Below are positions 16,332-25,534 of a DNA stretch of 64,000 nucleotides, piece by piece (position 1 is the stretch's first letter; every line of letters starts with the position of its first letter). Position numbers and translations under genes: made by a program. The stretch lies in assembly GCF_001610875.1 (NCBI RefSeq), contig NZ_CP011272.1:310001-374000 (forward strand). Direction: 5' to 3'. This DNA comes from Pirellula sp. SH-Sr6A (GTDB taxonomy: Bacteria > Planctomycetota > Planctomycetia > Pirellulales > Pirellulaceae). The notes beneath the pieces were generated by a model that was not told the origin of the DNA, made no database searches, and saw nothing but the letters and a program-made list of their open reading frames with translations.

Positions 16332-19300
16332 ATGCCTACCCCGAAGATCTCCCATCGTCAGCGTCGGCCGCTATTCGATCTCACCCAGTCCATTCCACCC
16401 GTTTACTTGGGCTGGGAACAACCGATTCTTCACTCGGCAAGCGACTACTTGTTGGATCAATTCAAAAGGGGAGATTCCTGGGACTTGTCTCATTGCTTAG
16501 TCGTGCTACCTGGAGCCTATGCTGGACGGCGTCTCGCGACGCTCCTAGCCCAGCGAGCTCAGGAGATGTCGCTCATTCTGCGGCCGCCGGAGATACTTAC
16601 GGTCGGCAAGCTGCCAGAGATGCTTTATTCAGCAAAGCTACCTTTCGCAACCGATTTGGAGCAGACGCTCGCTTGGACGAAGGTGTTGCGAGAAGCGGAG
16701 TCAGAGTTTTTGCGACCTCTCTTGTTGGAGTTACCTGAGCGAAGCGATGTTCGACCATGGATCGATCTGGCGAAGATGTTGTCAGCGTTGCACCGCGAGC
16801 TGTCATCGGACCTCATCGATTTCGATGACGTTGCGCACGAGATCAGCGATGCTCGCGAGTTGGTGCGATGGGAGGTTCTATCCAAGCTTCAGCGTCGGTA
16901 CCTAGATGAGCTTCATATCGCAGGATTGTGGGATCTGCAGACTGCGCGTCGATTCGCAATTGACCAGAAAGAGGTGAATACGGACAAGGACATCATCCTG
17001 ATTGGCGCCGTAGACTTGAACCGAGCTCAGCGAAGATTTCTCGATGCGGTTTCCTCCCAAGTACGAGTGTTGATCGGTGCTCCACTCGCGTTTGAGAGCG
17101 GCTTTCACTCCGACGGATCCTTGATACCGGATTTTTGGCAGGATCTTGAGATTCCCATCGACGCGAATCAGATCCATGTACGATCAACCCCTACGGAATC
17201 CGCCAAGGAGCTTGGGGTGCAATTGGCGCGTTTGGGTGGTGCATACTCCGTTGCCGACGTAACGGTTGGGATACCCGATCCAGCAATTGTCCCAATTCTA
17301 CAGGAGACCGCATCGGACTTCGGTGTAGCATTGCGTTACGGTCCTGGAGAATCGATCGCCCTGTCGCCCCCCATGAAATTACTGGAAACGGTATTGGATT
17401 ATGTTGCATCGAATGGGATCGAGGCTTTTAACAAACTGGTGCGGATTCCCAGTGTTGAGAGGTGGTTGGGGGAACAACCAGCGGTAGCTGAGCATCTGTC
17501 TTCGGAAAAAGGATCGATTGGATTACTGACAGCATTGGATCGGTATCAAGAAAAGACACTGATCCGTACGGTCGATCAGTTGGAATGGCCTGACGTGCAG
17601 GGCAAAGAACTATTTCAAACGGTTGTCAAATGTTTGGATGAATGGGTGCAACCGTTGCGAGTATCGAGTATGCCTCTTGAGCAATGGGCTGCACCGATTC
17701 GATCTGTCATTGCGACGGCATACTCACAGATGGAGATCAACCCACTCGATTCGCTGGGGCATCGCTACCTTCGATCCAGCCAGCAAATCAATGTCATTCT
17801 CGACGAGATGCAATCGATTCCTCAAAATCTGGACGTTTCGGTTGGTCTTGCCGAGGCATATACATGGCTGATTGGGCAGCTTGAAAGCATCCAGATTCCG
17901 CCGCTCCATGCGGACAATGAGATTGAGATGTTGGGGTGGTTGGATCTCGCTCATGATGATGCTCCCGTTTTGATGCTAACGGGGTTGCAGGATGGAATTG
18001 TTCCGGAGTCCGTCAATGGCGACGCATTCTTGCCCAACCAACTGCGCAGTCAATTGGGGCTCATGGACAATGCACGTCGTTACGCGCGCGATTGTTATGC
18101 GTTGATGACGATGCGGATGACGCGTCAGCGATTCGAAATCTTATTCCATCTTTTGAGCGTCGATGGCGATCCCCAGACTCCTAGTCGATTGTTGCTCGCC
18201 GTTCCTGTCGAGCAGTTGGCCGTCCGAGTGAAGTGGTTGTTAGAGCCGAAAACGACTCCGCTAGAACTCGAGTCAGCTGTCGCCTGGAAGCCGAGGAGAG
18301 GGCAAACGAATATACCCATCCCTTATCCAGTGCTGAAGACGCCCATTCAAGATATGGCGGTCACTGATTTTAAAAAGTATGACCAATGTCCCTATCGCTT
18401 CTATCTCGGGCGAATTGAAAAGGCCAGGGCATTTGAGCATGAGAAGTTAGAGCTAGACGGAGGTGGGTTTGGAGATCTTATTCACAAAGTATTGGAGGAG
18501 TTGCACGGAAAACCGGTCGCCAAGAGCACCGACGCGGAAGAGATCGAGGTTTTTCTCAAGGTGGAGCTGGAGCGGATCGCTAAGGTGCAGTTCGGTATTC
18601 AGCGTCCCCCTGCATTGATCATCCAATTAGAACAGGCTCAAAGGCGGTTAAGCGAATTCGCGAAGAAGCAGGCAGAGTGGGCTGCGAAAGGATGGGAGAT
18701 CCGTTGGATCGAGCATCAAGTTGAGAAAAAGGACCAGGTCGTACTCGATCTTCGAAATGGCAGTCGGATGGTTGTCCATGGCCGGATCGATCGAATCGAT
18801 TACCATCCGGCGGAAGATCGTTACACCGTATGGGATTACAAAACCGGAGATCAAACCGACCTACCGGTGAAGAATCACCTAAAGGGGGAAACTTGGATCG
18901 ATTGGCAATTGCCATTGTATGGTCTTTTGATCCAGACTTTAGGGATTCGAGATCTCTCGAAAGTTTCCTTTGGTTACATACTTCTCCCAAAGAATCCATC
19001 CGAAACACAGTTCGCGATCGCAGACTTTACGCTTGAACAGCATCGCAGCGCCTTGGAATCGGCTGTAGAAATCGCGAGGAAGGTGGCTGCGGGAATCTTT
19101 TGGCCTCCCAAGTACAAACAGATTCACCCATTGGACGATTACAACGCCATTACGCAGCGTTCGGTTGCGAGACGGTGGGATAAAGAATTGGCGGAGCAAG
19201 AAACGGCCGCTGAGTCTCAGGCGGACACGCAGAATGAACCAGAGTATGAGGTAAGTGATTCCGCCACCGACGCTGCGGTTGATCAAAGCCATGTGTCGCC

Positions 19301-22300
19301 GAAGCCTCCGTCGTACCCTTGCAAGATCGAGCTGAAGCCAGTCGTTGCTCAAGGCGTTGCGCCGGCTGAGTGGTTTTCACCCAAGATGATTCTTGCTTCG
19401 GCAGGTACAGGGAAGACCTACAATTTGGCTTCTCGTGCGTTGCGATTGTTGTTCACCGAGCAGTCGCTCGATTCCATACTGGCTACGACATTTACGAGAA
19501 AAGCTGCAGGGGAGATTCTTCATCGCGTTCTGATTTGGCTTGCTAAGGCCGTAGATAGCCCCGATGTACTCCAACAGATTCAGGAGGTCGTGGCCCCGTT
19601 GCAGATCGACCGTTCCGGCGTGATTTATCAATTGGGGCGTCTCTGTTCGCAGTTGCACCGATTCCGCGTCAGCACACTTGATAGTTTTTATTCTCAGCTC
19701 GCTCGTTCGTTCGCGTTGGAGCTCAATCTGCCACCCGGATGGAGTCTGTCGGATCCATTTCAATACGAGCAGCTCAAACAAGAAGCGATTACACGGATGT
19801 TTGAAACCATTTCGCATTCCGATTTACGCTCCCTGATATCGCAGCTGTCAAAAGGAGAAGCAACGCGAAGCTTACGGCGAGAAATCGATAGCGTCGTTTC
19901 GTCTGGGTATGAGTTGTTTCGACGCACAACCGAGGACGCTTGGAAGAACTTACATGTCCCCAACGCCCCGGATGACGAGCTCGTTCAGAAAGCGATTCAA
20001 GTTTTTAAGGCGTCTGAGGTCAAGGACGCTCGCTATGCTGCTTCCCGTGACAAGACCGTCGATTGGTTTGACCGTGAAGAGTGGGGAAGCTTTCTCTCTC
20101 AGACGCTTGTTCAGCGAGCGAGTGAAGAAGTACCTAAGTTTTACCGGGCGGAGTTAGACCCGCATATCGTCTCAGCTCTACGAACTTTGGCCAAGCGAGC
20201 GGTTGCGGGCGAGCTAGCAAGCCGACGAGCTCAAAACGAAGCAGCGTACCATCTTTTGAAGGGTTTTCATGAGCAACTGCAATGGGTGAAAACCAGGCGT
20301 CGCACCGTTACGTTTGATGACATCGCGGAACGGCTGGCGCAATGGATGCGGGGGCTAGTGGTGAATAAGGAGGCTGAAGCGAAGGGCGAGCCGGACGCTC
20401 CCGAAAATAGTTCCGCGGCACCTAGCATGCCAACCATTTCCTATCGGATGGACTGTCCCATCAATCACCTCCTTCTCGATGAGTTTCAGGACACTTCACC
20501 TGTGCAATGGGAGATTGTGAAGCCATTCGCGGAGACGATTGTTCAGAATCAAATTGATCGGACATCCTTCTTTTGCGTCGGAGATACGAAGCAAGCAATC
20601 TATGGCTGGCGTGGTGGGGTCTCCGAGATCTTCGAGTCGGTCGGAGTGCAGATCCGTAATGTCCAGAAGGAGCAATTGGTCAAGAGTTTTCGCAGTTCGC
20701 AGGTTGTGATTGACTTCGTCAATGACGTCTTTACGCAGTTAGATAAGCACCCTGCTTACGGCAGCGATGATGGCGACGGCGAATTGAGCGGCATTGACGC
20801 AGTAACGCACTGGGTTTCGCGAAACTTCACGAAGCATGAGACCGCGAAGACCACGTTGACTGGCTATGTGGAATTACGAAATGCGAATGTCGAATCGAAA
20901 CGCAGCAGCGATACAGACGATTCAGAAACCAATGAGTTTTTAGAAGAAGTTGTTGACCGAATTGCCCAGTTGCATCGAGATGCCCCTTCGATCGAAATCG
21001 GAGTGCTAGCCCGAACGAACCAAGAGATTGGCTCTATCATCCACTTGCTGCGAGAGCGAGGTGTCGAAGCGAGTCAGGAGGGAGGCAATCCATTGACCGA
21101 TTCCGCTCCCGTTCTCTTGGTGCAAAGTGCGATGCGCGTCGCCAATCATCCAGCAGACACACTTGCATTTTTTCATGTGACGCAGTCTCCGCTCGCCAAC
21201 CACTTTCTTGAAGAGGAGCGGCAGGATGCAAACGCAATGTCGGCCAGGCTTCGATCATGGATTGATGCGTTCGGATTCGGAGACACGGTTAGTCAACTTG
21301 CCCACACCTTGGCACCTCAGTGCAATGCGAGAGATCAAGATCGATTGCGCCAGTTGGTCCAGCTTGGATACCGGTTCGATGCATTGCGAGTTGACAATAT
21401 TTATGGATTCATTGAGTTCATTGAACAACAAAGAGTCGCGTTGCCAGGGGCTAGCAAGATACGTGTGATGACCATTCACCAATCCAAGGGACTGGAGTTT
21501 GACGCAGTATTCTTGCCTTCCTTGAATCAAGGGATGACAGCCCGAGTCCCTGCTTTTGTCGCGATGTTGGGCGATCGAACGAAGCCTCCTATAGGGGTTT
21601 CCCGTTACATCAGTGGCCCGATTCAGCGTTATCTGGATACGCCGTGGAAAATTGCTTTTCAGGAATACCAGCAGCAGCAATTGGCGGAGGCACTTTGTTT
21701 GTTCTATGTCGCACTGACGCGGGCTCGGCAGGCTCTTTACCTTTACACCGTGCCTAGTTCGTCTCCCAAGAAGAGATGGGGATCTGTTCTGCAGTCACTG
21801 TTTGCCAAGCAAGATCAGGGGAAATCGCCTGGAATCCTCCTTCATAGCTGGGGAGATGCGGACTGGTATCAAAAGTCTCATTCGCAATCAGATGCTTCCG
21901 ATGAGAGCGACGAGCGAGATGCAAGCGAACAGCAAGCAGTAACGGAGATTACCGAGTCGATATCTGTATCAAAGGCTTCAAATGCGAAGACCCTTCCTAT
22001 TCGACTTCGCGGAGCCAAGGCGAACGAAAGGGTGATCTCCGTATTGCGTCCAAGTCAGGAGGAGACCGCCGATCGGGTCGTGCTGGGAACGCAGTGGAAA
22101 TCGTATGACCCGAGTGGTGCGATCATCGGCAAACTGGTGCACCGATGGTTCGAAGAAATCACGGGATGGATTGAGGACTTTAAGATAAATAAACGAAGGT
22201 TGAAGGAACTGGCGGCGGCGTCGCTTACGCAAGAGGAAATGCAACAGATCCGGATGCTGGAGTGGTTAGATCGCTTTGTCCAGTACAGCAACCAGCCGGG

Positions 22301-22667
22301 TGTTCGAGGGGTCCTGAGCTCATCGCGATATGCCTCCTGGATTCGTCCTCGGCTTTTGCGATTGGAGGTGACCAATGAACGCAAACTGCTGCAGATACTC
22401 GATGATAGTTTATTGCGAGGTGTGATTGATCGCTGTGTAATTGGATACGATGGCGACCAAGTCGTGCGAGCTGAGATCATTGATTTCAAAACCGATCAGC
22501 GACCAAATGGGTGCAGCTTGTCAGACTGGATCGACGACCGAAAAGAGTATCACTTTCCACAGTTAGCGATCTATAGGCGGGCGATCAGCGATCAATATCG
22601 TTTGAAGGAAAATCAGATTACGATCGCGTTGGTATTGCTGTCTGAGGATCAAGTGATCGAGTTATGA
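16332..22667 (+). CDS. AddB-AddA fusion: nuclease/helicase for double-strand break processing
   Basis: One 2111-residue frame carries both halves of an AddAB-type recombination machine. Residues 1 to about 1000 resemble AddB: VLPGAYAGRRLATLLAQRA, VLMLTGLQDGIVPESVNGDA and an LRSQLGL segment, then a RecB-like nuclease with CPYRFYLGR (Cys686), GFGDLIHKVLEEL and DYKTG (Asp835). Residues about 1010-2111 are AddA: Walker A ASAGTGKT (1022-1029), ATTFTRKAAGEI, Walker B DEFQDT (1383-1388), GDTKQAIYGWRGG, MTIHQSKGLEF (from 1713), YVALTRARQALYLY, IIGKLVHRWFEE and a second nuclease motif DFKTD (Asp2051). An acidic, Glu/Ala-rich linker (about 955-1000) joins the halves. The AddB half lacks a Walker A motif and the C-terminal cysteine trio of iron-sulfur AddB. 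The stop overlaps the convergent lipid-kinase gene. Confidence 0.9.
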   Translation: MPTPKISHRQRRPLFDLTQSIPPVYLGWEQPILHSASDYLLDQFKRGDSWDLSHCLVVLPGAYAGRRLATLLAQRAQEMSLILRPPEILTVGKLPEMLYSAKLPFATDLEQTLAWTKVLREAESEFLRPLLLELPERSDVRPWIDLAKMLSALHRELSSDLIDFDDVAHEISDARELVRWEVLSKLQRRYLDELHIAGLWDLQTARRFAIDQKEVNTDKDIILIGAVDLNRAQRRFLDAVSSQVRVLIGAPLAFESGFHSDGSLIPDFWQDLEIPIDANQIHVRSTPTESAKELGVQLARLGGAYSVADVTVGIPDPAIVPILQETASDFGVALRYGPGESIALSPPMKLLETVLDYVASNGIEAFNKLVRIPSVERWLGEQPAVAEHLSSEKGSIGLLTALDRYQEKTLIRTVDQLEWPDVQGKELFQTVVKCLDEWVQPLRVSSMPLEQWAAPIRSVIATAYSQMEINPLDSLGHRYLRSSQQINVILDEMQSIPQNLDVSVGLAEAYTWLIGQLESIQIPPLHADNEIEMLGWLDLAHDDAPVLMLTGLQDGIVPESVNGDAFLPNQLRSQLGLMDNARRYARDCYALMTMRMTRQRFEILFHLLSVDGDPQTPSRLLLAVPVEQLAVRVKWLLEPKTTPLELESAVAWKPRRGQTNIPIPYPVLKTPIQDMAVTDFKKYDQCPYRFYLGRIEKARAFEHEKLELDGGGFGDLIHKVLEELHGKPVAKSTDAEEIEVFLKVELERIAKVQFGIQRPPALIIQLEQAQRRLSEFAKKQAEWAAKGWEIRWIEHQVEKKDQVVLDLRNGSRMVVHGRIDRIDYHPAEDRYTVWDYKTGDQTDLPVKNHLKGETWIDWQLPLYGLLIQTLGIRDLSKVSFGYILLPKNPSETQFAIADFTLEQHRSALESAVEIARKVAAGIFWPPKYKQIHPLDDYNAITQRSVARRWDKELAEQETAAESQADTQNEPEYEVSDSATDAAVDQSHVSPKPPSYPCKIELKPVVAQGVAPAEWFSPKMILASAGTGKTYNLASRALRLLFTEQSLDSILATTFTRKAAGEILHRVLIWLAKAVDSPDVLQQIQEVVAPLQIDRSGVIYQLGRLCSQLHRFRVSTLDSFYSQLARSFALELNLPPGWSLSDPFQYEQLKQEAITRMFETISHSDLRSLISQLSKGEATRSLRREIDSVVSSGYELFRRTTEDAWKNLHVPNAPDDELVQKAIQVFKASEVKDARYAASRDKTVDWFDREEWGSFLSQTLVQRASEEVPKFYRAELDPHIVSALRTLAKRAVAGELASRRAQNEAAYHLLKGFHEQLQWVKTRRRTVTFDDIAERLAQWMRGLVVNKEAEAKGEPDAPENSSAAPSMPTISYRMDCPINHLLLDEFQDTSPVQWEIVKPFAETIVQNQIDRTSFFCVGDTKQAIYGWRGGVSEIFESVGVQIRNVQKEQLVKSFRSSQVVIDFVNDVFTQLDKHPAYGSDDGDGELSGIDAVTHWVSRNFTKHETAKTTLTGYVELRNANVESKRSSDTDDSETNEFLEEVVDRIAQLHRDAPSIEIGVLARTNQEIGSIIHLLRERGVEASQEGGNPLTDSAPVLLVQSAMRVANHPADTLAFFHVTQSPLANHFLEEERQDANAMSARLRSWIDAFGFGDTVSQLAHTLAPQCNARDQDRLRQLVQLGYRFDALRVDNIYGFIEFIEQQRVALPGASKIRVMTIHQSKGLEFDAVFLPSLNQGMTARVPAFVAMLGDRTKPPIGVSRYISGPIQRYLDTPWKIAFQEYQQQQLAEALCLFYVALTRARQALYLYTVPSSSPKKRWGSVLQSLFAKQDQGKSPGILLHSWGDADWYQKSHSQSDASDESDERDASEQQAVTEITESISVSKASNAKTLPIRLRGAKANERVISVLRPSQEETADRVVLGTQWKSYDPSGAIIGKLVHRWFEEITGWIEDFKINKRRLKELAAASLTQEEMQQIRMLEWLDRFVQYSNQPGVRGVLSSSRYASWIRPRLLRLEVTNERKLLQILDDSLLRGVIDRCVIGYDGDQVVRAEIIDFKTDQRPNGCSLSDWIDDRKEYHFPQLAIYRRAISDQYRLKENQITIALVLLSEDQVIEL

Positions 22668-23571
22668 GGCATGACATAGCCCGTGGGATGATTTCGATGG
22701 AAAGGGACCGAATTGTGGGGCAAGGGGATTCATTGGGACTTTCTCCGTCGAGATGAATGGCGATAGGGTCGGAGGAGGAGATATCCAAACGCGTGCAACG
22801 ACCGCGTTGGACATGAGGGTGATTCGTCGGAAGATTTCCACGCAACATCGCGGGGAAATGCCGAGCCAATTCAAAACGAGTTAATTTCCCCAAGTGGAGC
22901 CAATCGAAGAGGCCATCGGACGGATTCGCATCAGCATGGAGCGGGTAGCTTCCTTCCCGTTTCCCGATCGCGACGCTCAACATGAGTGTGTCACACGGAA
23001 GAGTCCTGTCATGATCGACGGAGAGGGAAAAGTTTCGAGTTCCGAAGTGAGGTCCTGTTTGCAGGAGCAATGCGAGTGTGTAGCGAATTCTCGCAGGTAA
23101 CCTTTTCATCGATCTTGCTCGATCCGCGATGGAGCCCGATAGGCCGATACCTGCTACGTTCGCGAAGTAGCGGCATTCTTCGTCCCATTTGAGAATCCCA
23201 ATATCGACAAGAGTTGGAGAAGGTGTTTCGTTGCCATGCGATTCGCACGTGAAGGATGCGGCATAGTCGTTGGCGGTGCCGGCGGGGATCCAGCCCAAAA
23301 TGGATCGGTTCTCTGGGTTTTGCATCATCCCATTTACAACTTCATGAATCGTCCCATCTCCACCCACTGCAATGATCGTACTTACACCGTCCAAGCTCGC
23401 GCGGAAGGCAAGTGATTCCGCATGTTTCGGATAGCTTGTTGTTTCCCAACGAATGACGTCGTTTTTCGATCGCTTGAATTGTTTTTCCATCGAATTCCAA
23501 TAACTATTCGGTCGCTTGCGGCCGGCTCTCGGGTTTGCGATCATAAGGATGGTATTCTTTCGATCAGTCAT
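22618..23571 (-). CDS. YegS/DagK-family lipid kinase
   Basis: This 317-residue diacylglycerol-kinase-fold protein probably phosphorylates a lipid. It shows ILMIANPRAGRKRP, the nucleotide motif IIAVGGDGTIHEVVNGM, SILGWIPAGTANDYAAS and, toward the C-terminus, DANPSDGLFDWLHLGKLTRF and HLDGES, as in the family. The ATG at 23571 (MTDRKNT) gives a normal N-terminus; an upstream ATG at 23619 would overlap the divergent gene. The 3' end overlaps the fusion nuclease gene tail to tail by 50 bases. It faces away from a lipid-modifying gene pair, which makes a shared lipid role plausible. Confidence 0.85.
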   Translation of the reverse strand: MTDRKNTILMIANPRAGRKRPNSYWNSMEKQFKRSKNDVIRWETTSYPKHAESLAFRASLDGVSTIIAVGGDGTIHEVVNGMMQNPENRSILGWIPAGTANDYAASFTCESHGNETPSPTLVDIGILKWDEECRYFANVAGIGLSGSIADRARSMKRLPARIRYTLALLLQTGPHFGTRNFSLSVDHDRTLPCDTLMLSVAIGKREGSYPLHADANPSDGLFDWLHLGKLTRFELARHFPAMLRGNLPTNHPHVQRGRCTRLDISSSDPIAIHLDGESPNESPCPTIRSLSIEIIPRAMSCLITRSLDPQTAIPTRS

Positions 23572-23609
23572 TGAGCGTATTCCGCCATTTCTGTTTTCAA
23601 GTGAGCGAT

Positions 23610-24338
23610 ATGAGTTCATCGCGAGTTAGGGTTCACGACGGTTCAAGCCAACCGACATTCTTGTTCGAATCGTTCTGTGTTTTGAGTGCGTACGGTTTGG
23701 TATTCATCCATCTCCTTCGTGTTTTTCAACATGGGAGCCCATGGCATTGGGGATGCGTCATTGCGATCCTCTTGGGGTGGATTGCAGCGGACTTTGTGAG
23801 CGGAATGGTTCACTGGCTGGCTGATACTTGGGGGAGCGAGTCGATGTTATGGATCGGTCCCAGGTTTCTCCGACCGTTTCGCGTTCATCATGTGACTCCG
23901 ACCTCTTTTCTTGATTGCAAGTTCATGGACACCAATGGAGACACGGCACTCCTAGGAATCCCGTTTCTACTCGCCATATTCGCAATTCCCTTATCCACTT
24001 TCGCTGGATCGATCGCAGCTATCTTTTTGATTTCGTTTTGTCTCTTTGCACTTCCGACCAATCAGATCCACCAGTGGGCGCATATGCCATCGCCTCCTCG
24101 TGCGGTCCAGTGGTTGCAGCGCAGTGGATTGATTTTATCTCGAGTTGCGCACGATCGTCATCATTCCGACGGCCACCAGCAACATTACTGCATTACGACC
24201 GGCTTCTGCAATTCGGGTCTTGAGAAGATACGATTCTTTCCCGTATTAGAACGTGTGGTAACAAAATTGACTGGACTGAAGCCGCGTCAAGATGAGGCGG
24301 CACATGCGGAGTCGAAACACGTGGAGACGTTGCCATGA
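23610..24338 (+). CDS. carF: CarF/TMEM189-type plasmanylethanolamine desaturase
   Basis: This 242-residue, four-helix membrane protein is of the family that makes the vinyl-ether bond of plasmalogens (CarF in Myxococcus, PEDS1 in animals). All His clusters of the family are visible: DFVSGMVHWLADTWG (His68, Asp72), FRVHHVTPTSF (His93-94), FMDTNGD, NQIHQWAHMP (His154, His158), RVAHDRHHSDGHQQHYCITT (His181, His184-185, His192) and FCNSGLE. These coordinate the di-iron centre in the characterised members. The ATG at 23610 is preferred over an upstream frame opening. The gene ends in an ATGA overlap with the next one, so the two are probably cotranslated. Confidence 0.9.
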   Translation: MSSSRVRVHDGSSQPTFLFESFCVLSAYGLVFIHLLRVFQHGSPWHWGCVIAILLGWIAADFVSGMVHWLADTWGSESMLWIGPRFLRPFRVHHVTPTSFLDCKFMDTNGDTALLGIPFLLAIFAIPLSTFAGSIAAIFLISFCLFALPTNQIHQWAHMPSPPRAVQWLQRSGLILSRVAHDRHHSDGHQQHYCITTGFCNSGLEKIRFFPVLERVVTKLTGLKPRQDEAAHAESKHVETLP

Positions 24339-25534
24339 TCGATCCGTTGCCCGACGCTACATCGAGCGATCAAGTTACGACGCACAGTCGTGTGGATGGA
24401 GAGCCTGTTCGATGGGGAACTGGTTGGATAAGCGGAGTCCTTGGAATCACTTTGGGAATCTTTGGATTCGGCGCGGTGGTTTGCATGCGATTTCCGGATT
24501 GGCTCACGATGCCTGCATTGCGAGAACTTTATCCGCTTCCAGTCTTGAGAGTGCTTCTCCAAGCGGTTCTGGTGGTTGGATTTGGGTTAGGGATAATCAG
24601 TCTCTCGCTCCGCAAGAAGCCAATACTGGGCGGAATCGCCTGCGCGCTTGCGATGATGGCGGCTTTGTTGGGTGGAGCGCAAGTGCCCATTGGGCAGAAC
24701 ACGACACCGGAAGGGCCATTTTTCGGTCTGGATTGGTTTCTGTTAAATCTCTTCGTCTGGACCACTATCTTTATCCCGCTTGAGCGAATGTTTGCCTTGC
24801 GGGCAGAGCAGCCCATATTTCGACACGGTTGGCGCACGGATTTAAGTTATTTCTTAGTGAGCGCGGTCTTGATTCAATGGACCACGATCGCCACGTTGAA
24901 GCCAGCTGAGACGCTATTCGCGTGGACGGTGGATATGGAGTGGAGGCGATGGATTGGTTCGCAGCCTATTATTCTCCAGATACTTGCAATATTATTGATC
25001 ACCGACTTTGTTCAGTATTGGGTTCATCGCGCCTTTCACCGTATTCCTTGGTTGTGGCGATTTCACAGCATTCACCACTCCGCAGAGGCGATGGATTGGC
25101 TTGCAGGGTCTCGTTTGCATATTGTCGACGTACTCGTCACGCGTTCGTTGACCTACATCCCATTATTTGCGTTAGGCTTTTCCGAGTGGGCGTTGGTCAT
25201 CTACGCCGTTTTGGTATCTGTCCAGGCGACGATGATCCATGCAAACCTCCGATTCCTTTTTGGCCCGCTTCGTTACTTCTTCGTGACTCCTCAATTCCAT
25301 CATTGGCATCACAGCGATGAATCGGAGGGGATCGATAAAAACTTCGCTGTGCATCTTCCCGTTTGGGATTTTCTATTTGGGAGCTTTTTCTTGCCTGGTA
25401 ATCGATGGCCTCGGAGCTATGGAGTTCATGGTGAGAAGTTACCCGAGGGATTCGTAAGGCAACTGGCCGTTCCCTTTCGTCGCGCCATCAATGATCCGAT
25501 GCGGTCGAGTCGTCGGAATAGCGAGGACGAATAA
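24335..25534 (+). CDS. Sterol-desaturase/fatty-acid-hydroxylase family membrane oxygenase
   Basis: This 399-residue protein has many membrane helices and the di-iron His motifs of the family: WVHRAFHRIPWL (His231, His235), WRFHSIHHSAEAMDWLAGSR (His244, His247-248), a further His in TMIHANLRFLFGPLRYFFV, and TPQFHHWHHSDE. The N-terminal 130 residues hold extra helices not needed for the core. It overlaps the CarF gene by 4 bases. Members of this family include C5-sterol desaturases and the ether-lipid-cleaving alkylglycerol monooxygenase. Beside a plasmalogen enzyme an ether-lipid substrate is attractive, but that is inference. The 3' end overlaps the convergent MFS gene by 47 bases. Confidence 0.88.
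   Translation: MIDPLPDATSSDQVTTHSRVDGEPVRWGTGWISGVLGITLGIFGFGAVVCMRFPDWLTMPALRELYPLPVLRVLLQAVLVVGFGLGIISLSLRKKPILGGIACALAMMAALLGGAQVPIGQNTTPEGPFFGLDWFLLNLFVWTTIFIPLERMFALRAEQPIFRHGWRTDLSYFLVSAVLIQWTTIATLKPAETLFAWTVDMEWRRWIGSQPIILQILAILLITDFVQYWVHRAFHRIPWLWRFHSIHHSAEAMDWLAGSRLHIVDVLVTRSLTYIPLFALGFSEWALVIYAVLVSVQATMIHANLRFLFGPLRYFFVTPQFHHWHHSDESEGIDKNFAVHLPVWDFLFGSFFLPGNRWPRSYGVHGEKLPEGFVRQLAVPFRRAINDPMRSSRRNSEDE

Noticed and set aside
16229-16738. Open frame overlapping the start of the AddB-AddA fusion
   Set aside because: It lies in another frame of a well-supported gene and shows no domain.
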